DNA of 64,000 bases, taken from assembly GCF_027531815.1 (NCBI RefSeq), contig NZ_JAPZSK010000014.1, forward strand, positions 186,001 to 250,000, given 5' to 3'. The translations under genes and the position numbers were made by a program. The DNA comes from Gemmatimonas sp. Its GTDB lineage: Bacteria; Gemmatimonadota; Gemmatimonadetes; Gemmatimonadales; Gemmatimonadaceae. Under the pieces are notes generated by a model. That model had not been told where the DNA came from. It did no database searches and saw only the letters and a program-made list of their open reading frames with translations. Of this stretch, positions 29,501 through 37,149 are shown in pieces (position 1 is the first letter of the stretch; every line of letters begins with the position of its first letter).

Positions 29501-30750
29501 GGAGACCACGCGGGCATGAATTCGCGCGCCTGCGGGGTACGCGTGAGCCGCTGCGGGGCCCCACCGGTCGTGCTGGTCAGCCAGATGCGACCGAGTGCGG
29601 AGAAGGCTCGGCGACCGTCGCGGGCCGTGGCCACATGGTGCGCCATCCGCGCGGACACGGCCCCGGTATCGAGCCGCTGCGGCGCGCGCAGCGTGGGCGT
29701 TACCTCGAGGGACACGCTCGCGGTGAACGGAATGACGGTGTCGCTGCCGTCGCGCACGCCGAGTCGGTGAATGCGGCCGCCGAAGGCCGCGTACAGCCAG
29801 CGACCGTCGGGCGAGAAGGCCGCGTTCGGTAGCACATCGCGCGAGGCGCGCGACTCCAGCTGATGACGGTCTACGGGATACGCGAGCCACCGTTCGGCGC
29901 CGGTGGCGAGATCGCGCGCCTTGAGCCCCGTGCGCCCCTCACGCACGGTGCCGTAGACAAGCGTGCCGCCGTCGGGCGACAGCAACGGCTTCATGGCGGG
30001 CATGCCCTCCACCACGACCGGCGTGGGCGCCCCCCCAGCCACCGGCACGCGGAGAATGTTGCTGCTCGGGCCGTTGCGGCTGCCGTAGGGGCGCGGCGTA
30101 ACGGAGCTGAACCAGAGACTCTGGCCATCGGGACTCGGCAGGGGGCCGTACGGGCCGGGCGCCGGCGCCGAGACCAGCGGCTGCGCCGGGCCGTTGGTGT
30201 TCTCCAGCAGTCGGGTGCCCTCACCGGTGGCCACGTCGTAGCGCCAGAGCTCGGCCGCGCGGGTGGTGTAGGGCGTGGTCACCGTCACGACGATGGCGCG
30301 TCCATCGCGCGTCCACGCGGGCGACAACATGCCGGCGCGTGGCAGGCGGGTGAGCGGTCGCGCACCCGACCCATCGGCGTTGGCGATCCACACGTTGTCG
30401 GAGCCACTCTCGTCACTGATGTAGACCAGCTGTGCTCCCGTTGGCGAGTAGCGCGGCTGCGACTGGAACGCCCGCCCGGTCAGCAGCGGCTGGGCGCGAC
30501 CACCAGCAACCGGCAGCGTGTACAGCTCGCCCAGCAGTTCGACGACGAGGGTGCGCCCATCGGGACTGACGTCGAGCGATACCCACGTGCCTTCGGTGGT
30601 GGTGAAGGCGACCGTACGGAACGGCGCCGCGGCGGACGGTGTCGACGCCGGCAGCGCCTGCGCCGGCGGCGCCTGCGCGGACAGCACCGGCGCGGACAGC
30701 GCCGCGGATGACAGGAAGGTGGCAGCAAGCGCCGTGGGAAGATGTCGCAT
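26569..30750 (-). CDS. Exported TolB-propeller / amidohydrolase / serine beta-lactamase-fold fusion
   Basis: 1,393-residue exported protein made of three modules in one uninterrupted frame. Signal peptide 1 to about 25. A TolB/WD40-like propeller spans about 45-500 (repeats such as VSPDGRTLVVE, YSPTGAQLVYISDESG, FSPDGRWLYAAFGG, WSPDARWIAYVTW). An amidohydrolase module spans about 535-930 with GYIDLHAH (His596/His598), candidate carbamylated Lys692 in YIKAYQ and EAGKVADLVVLDGNP. A penicillin-binding-protein-like beta-lactamase module spans about 945-1285 with SxxK at Ser1006-Lys1009, YSN at 1095-1097 and an HGG triad at 1232-1234. Propeller-amidohydrolase proteins are known in soil bacteria; the added serine hydrolase makes this unusual. 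It lies 12 bp behind the TetR gene and overlaps the next gene. Confidence 0.88.
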   Translation of the reverse strand: MRHLPTALAATFLSSAALSAPVLSAQAPPAQALPASTPSAAAPFRTVAFTTTEGTWVSLDVSPDGRTLVVELLGELYTLPVAGGRAQPLLTGRAFQSQPRYSPTGAQLVYISDESGSDNVWIANADGSGARPLTRLPRAGMLSPAWTRDGRAIVVTVTTPYTTRAAELWRYDVATGEGTRLLENTNGPAQPLVSAPAPGPYGPLPSPDGQSLWFSSVTPRPYGSRNGPSSNILRVPVAGGAPTPVVVEGMPAMKPLLSPDGGTLVYGTVREGRTGLKARDLATGAERWLAYPVDRHQLESRASRDVLPNAAFSPDGRWLYAAFGGRIHRLGVRDGSDTVIPFTASVSLEVTPTLRAPQRLDTGAVSARMAHHVATARDGRRAFSALGRIWLTSTTGGAPQRLTRTPQAREFMPAWSPDARWIAYVTWSEEGGALWKARADGRGAPVRLSATPAFWHAPRWSDDGATITATTAPLASTLSAPPGGVPADAQQVRVPAQGGAVQLLGPAARNAAPAGTSVAVPVPVSLPRAKAVGTVVLRGATAITMRGTEVMANADVQVTNGRIVHVGARDARPLPAEARVIDVRGKFIVPGYIDLHAHWGSGQGTLTVADLPQPESTNGLANLAMGVTTVRDPQVSPDIFAVADMVEADGVPSPRVFSTGPGVFGSIDSQTLDDMRRTLARYRDVYRTPYIKAYQVGNRQQRQWLIEAARELGMMPTTEGAADGKEDITHAIDGFSGLEHAVPEAPLHDDLIQLFARTGIVNTPTVVVSFGAALPVYRLLAEERPHEDARVERWFPDGQLFQRSSSRLLWFPPEDYQDREVAAGAAAVLRAGGHIGLGGHGEVQGLSNHWEMALLARGGMHPHEVLRVATMEGAYALGLEQELGSLEAGKVADLVVLDGNPLHDIRHTREVAYVMKGGTLYRGGTLDRVWPTAAPLTLPWALRRTGTPTMAAVDSVVRHTMERLRAPGVALAVMRRGDVLLARGYGVAELEHQTPVTEETIFQSGSMGKQFTSAGIMALVEDGKLDLEASVRRYLPNAPAAWEPIRLRHLLDHSSGLPDYTGDGFDYRRDYTDEELLRMAAALPLEFTPGTRWNYSNTGYVVLGIIMTRVSGMPYHEYLRQRLFTPAGMPTVRVITESQVIPHRARGYVPVPGGWEHATWVAPQLNTTADGSLLLSLRDMLAWNRAVRARALLSPESWRRIFTPMTLNSGRTHPYGFGWFIGEAGGAPLYEHGGTWQGFVTQNSYYVGSDLSIVVLSNGRTMAPAMIASAVAALFDTTLAPVPPVTTPRADPDTAATAYVARMLGKVASGQLELADFAFVRQTIFPRLKAAVTSLLSGKGAPTRMEYLTHRMLGDDVETEYYAWFGRERYRVIVSRGPQGGLTGLRVQPEPVP

Positions 30751-30762
30751 GAATGACTCCGA

Positions 30763-31359
30763 TCAGCCGGTAACGAGACGACGTACCTGTTCGCGGGCGA
30801 AGGATTCCTGCCACTCGGCACTCGCCGTGGGTGACGTCATGACGACGTGAATGGCCAGCCCCTCTACGAACAGCGCGAGTGCCGTGCCAATGCGTGCCAC
30901 ATCGGCATCCCCGGGGATCTCGCCCGTCTCCCGAAGCGGAGCCACCGCCTCCCGATAGAGAGCGTACCAGCGGTTCATGCGTCGCTCCTGCCCGCGTCGC
31001 CGTGCTGGCGATCCGACGGCACTGCCGTAGAATGCCACCAGCAGGCGCCAGAGCTGCCGACGCTCGGCATCGAGGGGCAACACCGCCGCGACGACCGCAT
31101 GGACCCGCTCCATGCCGGGTGGCCCCACCGCCGCCGCGCTGGCACGCGCGAACGACCGATCGAAGGCGCGGTTCTTGGTGTGGCGGAGCAGCGCGTCCTT
31201 CGAGGGGAAGTAGTGGGTGAGCACGCCGGTCGTCACGCCGAGGGCCGCGGCAACACTACGCAGCGTCACCTGATCGAGACCGCGCGTCGCAATCAGCTGC
31301 GCCGCGGTGTCGGCGATGGCCTCACGCCGCGCCCGATGATCTCCGCGAGGGCGACTCAC
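30763..31359 (-). CDS. TetR/AcrR-family repressor heading the hydrolase cassette
   Basis: 198 residues from a GTG at 31359 (no in-frame ATG fits the domain). The N-terminal helix-turn-helix is clear: DTAAQLIATRGLDQVTLRSVAAALGV, then TTGVLTHYFPSKDALLRHT (residues 18-60). The C-terminal ligand domain (FVEGLAIHVVMTSPTASAEW) resembles the BetI/TetR_C_6 type. It is first in a same-strand run with the triple-fusion hydrolase, the D-aminoacylase-like lipoprotein and the GNAT gene. A 13-bp palindrome 48 bp upstream suits autorepression, so the whole cassette would be induced by a ligand of this protein. Confidence 0.92.
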   Translation of the reverse strand: MSRPRGDHRARREAIADTAAQLIATRGLDQVTLRSVAAALGVTTGVLTHYFPSKDALLRHTKNRAFDRSFARASAAAVGPPGMERVHAVVAAVLPLDAERRQLWRLLVAFYGSAVGSPARRRGQERRMNRWYALYREAVAPLRETGEIPGDADVARIGTALALFVEGLAIHVVMTSPTASAEWQESFAREQVRRLVTG

Positions 31360-31406
31360 CGGCGGGACGGTGGGAGAATGATGCGGGCGATGGTTCGCAT
31401 AACACC

Positions 31407-31419
31407 GGTTACGCTAACC
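31407..31419. promoter_or_regulatory. 13-bp palindrome GGTTA-CGC-TAACC, TetR operator candidate
   Basis: Perfect inverted repeat with a 3-bp centre, 48-60 bp upstream of the TetR start. Arm size and position are typical for TetR autoregulatory operators. Confidence 0.5.
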
Positions 31420-31483
31420 TGCCAGCGCACCGGTGTCCATGACGCGGCGGCGTCCGCGGCAGGGCGATGTGACGGCGACGGTG

Positions 31484-32866
31484 CTAGTACGCGTACCCGA
31501 AGATGATGTTCATCTCGTCGGTACTGAGCAGACCGAACCCCACCGGCCGATCGGTCGTGTTGTGGTAGGTGACCACGGAGACCAGCGCGTCCCCCGCCTC
31601 GAGCACGAGAGGCGTGGGAAAATTGAGGAACGCCGGGTGTTCCCAGTCGGTGTTCACGTACACGCTGCTCTCGGTGCCGTTGGTGCGCAGGACGCGAATC
31701 TCGAAGCGCTCGCCCAGCGCGTGCATGTGCGACGTGAGCCCCAGTACCGTCGTGCGTACCGGCGTACGAAACACCGTGCGGATGGTGGTGCGCTGCCGCG
31801 CCGGCAGGGTGAAGCTGGTGTTGGCCAGGTTGAGCGTGCGCGCCTCGATGCGCACGGCACTGCGATCCACCGTGTACAGGTTCGCCGCGGCCTGACCGGG
31901 GAACGGCGCCGGCGACTTGTTCACGTAATGCACGTTCAGGTCGATGGCTGCGTTGGGGGGCAGGCGCAGCGCCACCCCGGGCGGGAAGCGATAGTCGAAT
32001 TCCGGGGTCATGGCGCCAGCGAAGAACACATGGCAGGCCATGGGCAGCATGTTGACGGCAATCGGTACGCCCTCGGCGGTGCGCAGGTCGCGCACGACGT
32101 TGGCCGGTGGCCGCAGGTTGCACGGGAACGTGGTGCGCGACTCGTCGAAGGTATAGAGCAGCAGATGATGGCTGCCGGGGCGCATGCGTGATTCGATGCG
32201 CGTGACGTAGAGCGCTTCGCGATTGCCCAACGTGCGGTACAGGAACAGCTCCCGTTCGTTGCGTGGCGGCACCGGAAAGCTGTCCACGGTAAGCTGCAGC
32301 CCGGCGGCGCCCGCTGGTGGCGCCAAGGGGGTGAAACTGGCCACCTGCAGCCGGGCATCGCGCAGCACGGCGGTGTCCACCACGTGTCCCGAGCGAGGCG
32401 CCCCCGCTTCGATCCAGCGGCGCACGTACTCCAGCTGTCCCATGCTGAGCCCTTGCGTGGTACCCATAGGCATGAGGTTGCCGTAGTCGGCACTGTGGTG
32501 GCCGGGGATCCACGCGAGCTTGTGGTACAGCAGGGAGCTGTCGGCACGGAACGGCTTGATGCGCAGCAGGCCATCGGCGCGCGCCTTCGGATGGAGCGAC
32601 GGGGCGCTTACCATCTGCTGGTAGCTCGAATCCGCCGACAGCACCAGCCCCGACTGCCGCGCGTCGCTGCTGCCGCTGCGGTGGCACCCGGCACAGCTGG
32701 GCTCGACGATGGTGCGCTGGATGCGCGCAAAGGTCCCGTCGGCCAGCGGGGCGGCGGCGGCGCCACCGGTGTCTCCGCCGGAGCAGGCCGAGAGCAGGGC
32801 CAGCAAACAGGCGGCAACGGGGCGCCACCGGCGCGGGGGGCGGCGACCGCTGAGCGAGATGGGCAT
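31484..32866 (-). CDS. PHM-like copper monooxygenase-fold lipoprotein with c-type heme motif
   Basis: 460 residues with lipoprotein signal LALLSAC (Cys28). A heme-binding CAGCH (58-62) follows directly, then the double-domain fold of copper type II ascorbate-dependent monooxygenases: MRPGSHHLLLYTF, LPMACHVFFAG, IDLNVHYVN, TVLGLTSHMHALGERF and the C-terminal STDEMNIIFGYAY, whose Met is the expected copper ligand. Peptidylglycine monooxygenase and dopamine beta-hydroxylase use two coppers to hydroxylate C-H bonds. A fused c-type cytochrome could deliver electrons in place of ascorbate; that is inference. Probably faces the periplasm or cell surface. Monocistronic between TetR and DUF1269 genes. 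Confidence 0.85.
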   Translation of the reverse strand: MPISLSGRRPPRRWRPVAACLLALLSACSGGDTGGAAAAPLADGTFARIQRTIVEPSCAGCHRSGSSDARQSGLVLSADSSYQQMVSAPSLHPKARADGLLRIKPFRADSSLLYHKLAWIPGHHSADYGNLMPMGTTQGLSMGQLEYVRRWIEAGAPRSGHVVDTAVLRDARLQVASFTPLAPPAGAAGLQLTVDSFPVPPRNERELFLYRTLGNREALYVTRIESRMRPGSHHLLLYTFDESRTTFPCNLRPPANVVRDLRTAEGVPIAVNMLPMACHVFFAGAMTPEFDYRFPPGVALRLPPNAAIDLNVHYVNKSPAPFPGQAAANLYTVDRSAVRIEARTLNLANTSFTLPARQRTTIRTVFRTPVRTTVLGLTSHMHALGERFEIRVLRTNGTESSVYVNTDWEHPAFLNFPTPLVLEAGDALVSVVTYHNTTDRPVGFGLLSTDEMNIIFGYAY

Positions 32867-33014
32867 GGCTCCATGCTACCGGGTGTGGCGCGACTCGGCA
32901 ATTGAGCGGACCCGGGATGCTGCTCACCGTGGTGAGCGTCGGCCGAGCCGGACGCGCAGATCGCACCAACGCCCTCCTGCGGGGTACGCACCCCCACCTT
33001 CTTCCGGAGATGCC

Positions 33015-33488
33015 ATGTCCGACGCGAACGTCCGTCACATTCTGATTGCCAGCTTCAACACCCCCGGCGGCGCCGAGAGCGGCGTGGCGCTCCTCAAGTC
33101 CGCCTCGATCGGCCTCGGGAACGTGGCCGTGATCACCCGCCATGCCAGTGGCGAGGTGGAGTTCACCGAGTCCCAGGACTGGGGCGTGGGCAAGAGCGCG
33201 CTGGTGGGCGCGCTGGCCGGGCTCATCCTGCCCGGCGTCGGCACCATCACCCTGGCGGCGGGTGGAGCGCTGGCCGCCTACTTCCTCGACCTCGGCTTCC
33301 CCGACGCGCTGCTCACGCAGATGGGCGAGGGGCTCACCACCAACTCCTCCATGTTGGTCGCGTTGGTGGATGCGGTCAGCAAGACGCGCGCGGGCGAGGT
33401 GCTGGCGCAGGGCGGCGGCGTGGTCGTGGCGAGCACGGAAGAATCGGAACTCGCGCGGGCCATGGCATCCATGCAGCGTGCGCCCTAA
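33015..33488 (+). CDS. DUF1269 membrane-associated protein
   Basis: 157 residues from ATG 33015, with GGAG five bases upstream. The DUF1269 pattern is visible: an N-terminal segment HILIASFNTPGGAESGVALLK, VAVITRHASGEVEFTESQDWGVGKSALVGALAG, a glycine-rich hydrophobic hairpin LILPGVGTITLAAGGALAAYF and the terminal VLAQGGGVVVASTEESE. Family members are small, often stress-linked, and of unknown biochemical role. It diverges from the PHM-like gene and is followed by a strong hairpin. Confidence 0.85.
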   Translation: MSDANVRHILIASFNTPGGAESGVALLKSASIGLGNVAVITRHASGEVEFTESQDWGVGKSALVGALAGLILPGVGTITLAAGGALAAYFLDLGFPDALLTQMGEGLTTNSSMLVALVDAVSKTRAGEVLAQGGGVVVASTEESELARAMASMQRAP

Positions 33489-33512
33489 CGAACGGCCCCG
33501 GGTGCGTGTGAA

Positions 33513-33567
33513 ACCGCGCGCGCGTCCCACGATCGCCTGACCCCAGTTCACGTGGGAGCGCACGCGC
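33513..33567. terminator. Hairpin after the DUF1269 gene
   Basis: TCCCACG (33525-33531) pairs with CGTGGGA (33551-33557), with further GC-rich pairing outside. It ends the DUF1269 transcript and overlaps the 3' end of a possible convergent small gene. Confidence 0.4.
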
Positions 33568-33817
33568 AACGCCCCACGAGCGAGCCCGAGGAGAAGCGCC
33601 CTTGCGGAGGTTGATCTCGATCGTGCCTGAGCGGATCAATGCGGCACTGCACGGAAGGGGAACGGAACCCATCGCCCGTGATGAACGCCTCCACGATGCC
33701 ACCCAGGGTGGCGTACTTGTCAGCGACAGAGTCCCACTGCTCCACGTCGGCCACGTACCGCAGGCGCGTATACGGCCTGCCTCTCCCGATCTTGCGCCGG
33801 GGGTCCACGCCCCGCAT
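33548..33817 (-). CDS. Possible 89-residue hypothetical protein
   Basis: No family recognised. The frame from ATG 33817 is preceded by AGGAG nine bases upstream and its first 60 codons use GC-ending codons like its neighbours (RYVADVEQWDSVADKYATLG, then GIVEAFITGDGFRSP). The last 25 codons look less coding-like. It occupies the 394-bp gap between DUF1269 and the M48 gene, converging with the former. Could be real, or chance in GC-rich DNA. Confidence 0.35.
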   Translation of the reverse strand: MRGVDPRRKIGRGRPYTRLRYVADVEQWDSVADKYATLGGIVEAFITGDGFRSPSVQCRIDPLRHDRDQPPQGRFSSGSLVGRCACAPT

Positions 33818-33882
33818 GGCGAGGCTCTCCTGCCGCTGGCGACCCCCCGGAACCCCTGAGTTCGGCTGCCGATTCACTTACC

Positions 33883-34713
33883 ATGACCTTACTGTTTCGT
33901 GTCGCCGCGCCCCGCCCATCTGGGGTGCTCGGGTCGCTGGGGGCAGCTGCGCGGGCGGCCGCCTGCGCACTGCTCCTCGCCGGCTGCTCCATGGACGCCA
34001 CCGAGGAGCGGCAGCTGGGCGCCGAGGCCGCCGCTGAGATCGAGCGACGCGTTCAGGTCGTGCGTGATGCGGAGGGAGAACAGGCGCTCGCCACCATTGG
34101 CAACGCCCTCGTGGAGGCCGGTGGACCGGTGGCGTATCCCTACACGTTCCGCATCGTGCGCGACTCGTCGGTCAACGCGTTCGCCCTGCCGGGCGGCTTC
34201 GTGTACGTGCACACCGGGCTGCTGCGCAGCGCGCGCGATGTCGCGGAACTGGGTGGCGTGCTTGGCCACGAGGTGGCGCATGCCCGGCTGTCGCACGGGG
34301 CGCAGCAGGCGCGCAAGCAGCAGGGGCTCTCCGCCGCGGTCACCGTGGTGTGTCTCTTCACCGGGCTCTGCGACACGGGGCTGTCGCAGGTGGCCATCAA
34401 CCTGGGCGCAAACGCGCTCACCGCCAAGTTCAGTCGGACCGACGAACTGCAGGCCGATTCGGCCGGCATCGTGTACACCACACGCGCCGGTATCGACCCG
34501 CGCGGGATGGTGCGCTTCTTCGCGCGCCTGCGCGAGCAATCAGGCAACGTGCCGGCCTATCTCGAATGGGTCTCCACGCACCCCATGGAAGGCACCCGCA
34601 TCGAGAATGCCGAACGACTCATCGGCCCCGGCGTACCTCGTGGTGCTCCCAGTGAGCTTGAGGCCGCCTTTGCCGTGCTGCAGGCACGGTACGGCGTCCC
34701 GGTAACTCGATAG
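33883..34713 (+). CDS. M48-family metalloprotease lipoprotein
   Basis: 276-residue zinc endopeptidase with lipoprotein signal LLLAGC (Cys35). The zinc site HEVAH (129-133, catalytic Glu130) and the third ligand Glu188 in RTDELQADSAG define the M48/BepA-like group; LPGGFVYVHTGLLRSARDVAELGGVLGHE is the preceding conserved segment. The hydrophobic stretch VTVVCLFTGL (about 153-162) fits the family's buried helix. Homologues such as BepA and LoiP act in outer-membrane quality control. Periplasmic location is inferred. It stands alone between oppositely oriented genes. Confidence 0.92.
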   Translation: MTLLFRVAAPRPSGVLGSLGAAARAAACALLLAGCSMDATEERQLGAEAAAEIERRVQVVRDAEGEQALATIGNALVEAGGPVAYPYTFRIVRDSSVNAFALPGGFVYVHTGLLRSARDVAELGGVLGHEVAHARLSHGAQQARKQQGLSAAVTVVCLFTGLCDTGLSQVAINLGANALTAKFSRTDELQADSAGIVYTTRAGIDPRGMVRFFARLREQSGNVPAYLEWVSTHPMEGTRIENAERLIGPGVPRGAPSELEAAFAVLQARYGVPVTR

Positions 34714-34729
34714 CGCCGTTCCCCCGAAT

Positions 34730-35629
34730 CTACTCGGCGAGCACCTGCGCGAGCACGTCCATGAGTCGCCCCCGCAGCACGCGCGCTCGCGCACTCAACG
34801 CCCGCTGCCGCCGCTGGTACTCGTCGCGCCCCGCGGCGGTTTCAATGCGCACGGGTTCCACGCCGAACGCCTGCAGATCATACGGCCCCGCCTGCATATC
34901 GAGATCCCGCAGCGCCATGGCCAGCTCGAAACAGTCAGCGAGCAAGTCACTCCCGACCCAGGGCATGCACGTGTACGCCCAACGGTAGAGGTCCATGTTG
35001 GCGTGAATGCACCCGGGCTGCTCGGCCGCATACCGTGTCTCGTACGCCAGGGGAAGCCGGTTGAACGGCTTCGCTGCCGGCGCAAGAAAGCGGAACGCGT
35101 CGAAGTGACTGCACACCACCGGTCGGCTCTCCACGAAGGCGTCGATCTGCTGCTGCGGCAGCCGCAGCGACGCCACGCCGTCGTGCCGGATGTCGTGCCC
35201 GCCGTACACCATGGCCCACTCGTGCATGCCGTAGCAGCCAAAGTGCGCCGGCCGATCACGCGTGGCCCGCAACAGCGCCAGCACCTCGGCCATGGTCGCG
35301 CGCTTTCCGGCGGCCATGGTGGCCACATCACGACGCAGGATGCCATGGGCAGCGCCGTACACCGGCGCCGTGAACCGCTCACGTGCCTCTGTGCTCTCGG
35401 CAATGGCCTCGTGTGCGTTTGGGTGCCACGCCTCCAGCTTCCCCGCGGAGTAGCTGTAATACTGAAAGAGGAAGTCCTGCACGGGATGCGACGCCCCGCG
35501 CGCGCGTCGCGCCCGACGCGCCTGCGTGTACGGCTGGATCCGGGCACGATGCGCCGCCGCGCGCGCCTGCCAGTCGGCGGTCGACAAGACGACCGGTAAC
35601 GATGACGGGCTCGCGTGCAACTCGGGCAT
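34730..35629 (-). CDS. Conserved protein of the actinobacterial '3-methyladenine DNA glycosylase' annotation group
   Basis: 299-residue cytosolic protein. HPVQDFLFQYYSYSAGKLEAWHP matches a block I recall from actinobacterial proteins often labelled 3-methyladenine DNA glycosylase (HPVxDFLFxYYSxRPAxLxxWHPG). Other striking parts are HFGCYGMHEWAMVYGG and PGCIHANMDLYRWAYTCMPW, with many Cys, His and Trp residues that could form a binding site. I see no HhH-GPD or AAG glycosylase motif, so that label looks unsupported. Function is best called unknown. It shares its strand with the RluA gene, which lies 21 bp upstream, so the two are probably co-transcribed. Confidence 0.7.
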   Translation of the reverse strand: MPELHASPSSLPVVLSTADWQARAAAHRARIQPYTQARRARRARGASHPVQDFLFQYYSYSAGKLEAWHPNAHEAIAESTEARERFTAPVYGAAHGILRRDVATMAAGKRATMAEVLALLRATRDRPAHFGCYGMHEWAMVYGGHDIRHDGVASLRLPQQQIDAFVESRPVVCSHFDAFRFLAPAAKPFNRLPLAYETRYAAEQPGCIHANMDLYRWAYTCMPWVGSDLLADCFELAMALRDLDMQAGPYDLQAFGVEPVRIETAAGRDEYQRRQRALSARARVLRGRLMDVLAQVLAE

Positions 35630-35650
35630 CCCCCAAGCTATCGCGAGTCG

Positions 35651-37108
35651 TCAGAAGGGGGCAGGCGCCTGCACCTCCACCGGCCTGGCCGTCACGGGGT
35701 GCACGAAGGCGAGCCGTTCCGCATGCAAGAGCAACCGCTCGTCGTCGTCCGGCGGCGTGCGGCCATACAGCCGGTCCCCCACGATGGGCGCATTCAGCCC
35801 CGCCGGGTGCGCCGCGTGTACGCGCAGCTGGTGCGACCGCCCGGTGTGCGGCGTGAACCGCACGCGCGTACGCCCGCCGTGGCCTCCCGGGTCCCGCGCC
35901 AGCACCTGCCATTCCGTATGCGCTGGCTTGCCATGCACCGGATCGTGAATGTTGCGCGGCCGGTCGTCGATGTCGGGACGGAGCGCCAACATGATGTGTC
36001 CCCCATCGTTCGCCACCAGACCATCGAGCACCGCCACGTACTGCTTCTCGATCTCCCGCAACGCGAACAGCCGCTGCAGGGTCTTGGCCACCTCGAGCGA
36101 CTTCGCGACCAGGAGAAGCCCCGACGTGTCCATGTCCAGCCGATGCACGACCAGCGGGCCGGTGGCGTGGGGATATCGCTCGCGCAATCGCGACACCACG
36201 CAGTCCTGCAACGACGCGCTGCGCCCTGGCACCGTGAGCAGCCCGCTGGGCTTGTTCACCACCAGCAGCTGCTCGTCTTCGTACACGACGCGCGGCTCGG
36301 CCGGATCAATGGCGGCAGCCCCGAACAATGGCGGCGGATCGGCGGGGAGCCCGTCCAGCATGTGCGTGAGGATGGGCAGGCACTTGCCACGGCAGGCCGC
36401 GTAAAACACCCCTTCGCGCTTGTCCCCGGTGACCGACGGCGCGCCCCACCAGAACTCGGCCAACGCGACTGGCGTGAGCCCCAGGCGAAACGCCTGCGCC
36501 AGCAGTTTGGGGGCCGCGCAATCCCCGGCCCCCGCAGGGGGGGCCGCCGGCGCGAACAGTTCGCGCAGGGTACGCACCACGCCGCGCGCGTTGACGAAGC
36601 GGTAGCTCTCCTGAATCTGCGCGAGGAGGATACGGGAGCGAGCCGTACGCCGGGCATCGAGCGCCGCCACCGCCGCCGTGATGCGGGCGCGGCGAGCGGT
36701 ATCCCCGTCGGTCGGCGCCGTGGCCAGCAGCGCCGCGCGCTGGGCGGCAAAGTCGAGCATCTCCACTTCGCCGGGTCCCCACACGACATCGCGCTGTGCA
36801 CAATCGAAGGTGGGGGGCGCCCAGCCCGGCAGCTCCCACTGGCCCTGCAGCATGCCCGAGAAGGCACGCAGATAGCCGAGCGCGCCGTCGGGACTCGCGA
36901 CAATCAGCACGCCGAACATCTTGCCGTTCCCCGGCTCGTGCAGGCGCCATCCCTGCGCCTCCGGTGAGCCCAGGGTGTCCATGAGCGCCGCCGCCGCCCG
37001 GTGCGCCAGCGGGTGCACGGCCCGGCGATCGAACGGCGTGGGAAATCGCCGGGGACGTGCGGGGGGACTCGCCGCCAGCGCGATCGGGTGCGGAACGCCG
37101 ATCGTCAC
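35651..37108 (-). CDS. Long RluA-family pseudouridine synthase
   Basis: 485 residues from a GTG at 37108, the likely start because further upstream the frame enters the TonB receptor gene. The catalytic module (about 270-485) has VNKPSGLLTVPG, HRLDMDTSGLLLVAK with catalytic Asp325, EKQYVAVLDG and TPHTGRSHQLRVH. It isomerises uridine to pseudouridine in rRNA or tRNA. The N-terminal 250 residues (GKMFGVLIVASPDGALGYL, RAFSGMLQGQWELPGWAPP, a charged helical stretch, then FWWGAPSVTGDKREGVFYAA) match the long RluA subgroup known in gammaproteobacteria, not a chance fusion. The target base is not predictable. It follows the receptor gene by 41 bp. Confidence 0.9.
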   Translation of the reverse strand: MTIGVPHPIALAASPPARPRRFPTPFDRRAVHPLAHRAAAALMDTLGSPEAQGWRLHEPGNGKMFGVLIVASPDGALGYLRAFSGMLQGQWELPGWAPPTFDCAQRDVVWGPGEVEMLDFAAQRAALLATAPTDGDTARRARITAAVAALDARRTARSRILLAQIQESYRFVNARGVVRTLRELFAPAAPPAGAGDCAAPKLLAQAFRLGLTPVALAEFWWGAPSVTGDKREGVFYAACRGKCLPILTHMLDGLPADPPPLFGAAAIDPAEPRVVYEDEQLLVVNKPSGLLTVPGRSASLQDCVVSRLRERYPHATGPLVVHRLDMDTSGLLLVAKSLEVAKTLQRLFALREIEKQYVAVLDGLVANDGGHIMLALRPDIDDRPRNIHDPVHGKPAHTEWQVLARDPGGHGGRTRVRFTPHTGRSHQLRVHAAHPAGLNAPIVGDRLYGRTPPDDDERLLLHAERLAFVHPVTARPVEVQAPAPF

Positions 37109-37149
37109 CGGCGGCGGGACACGGTGCGGGACGCCGGCGGCATCAGCCC

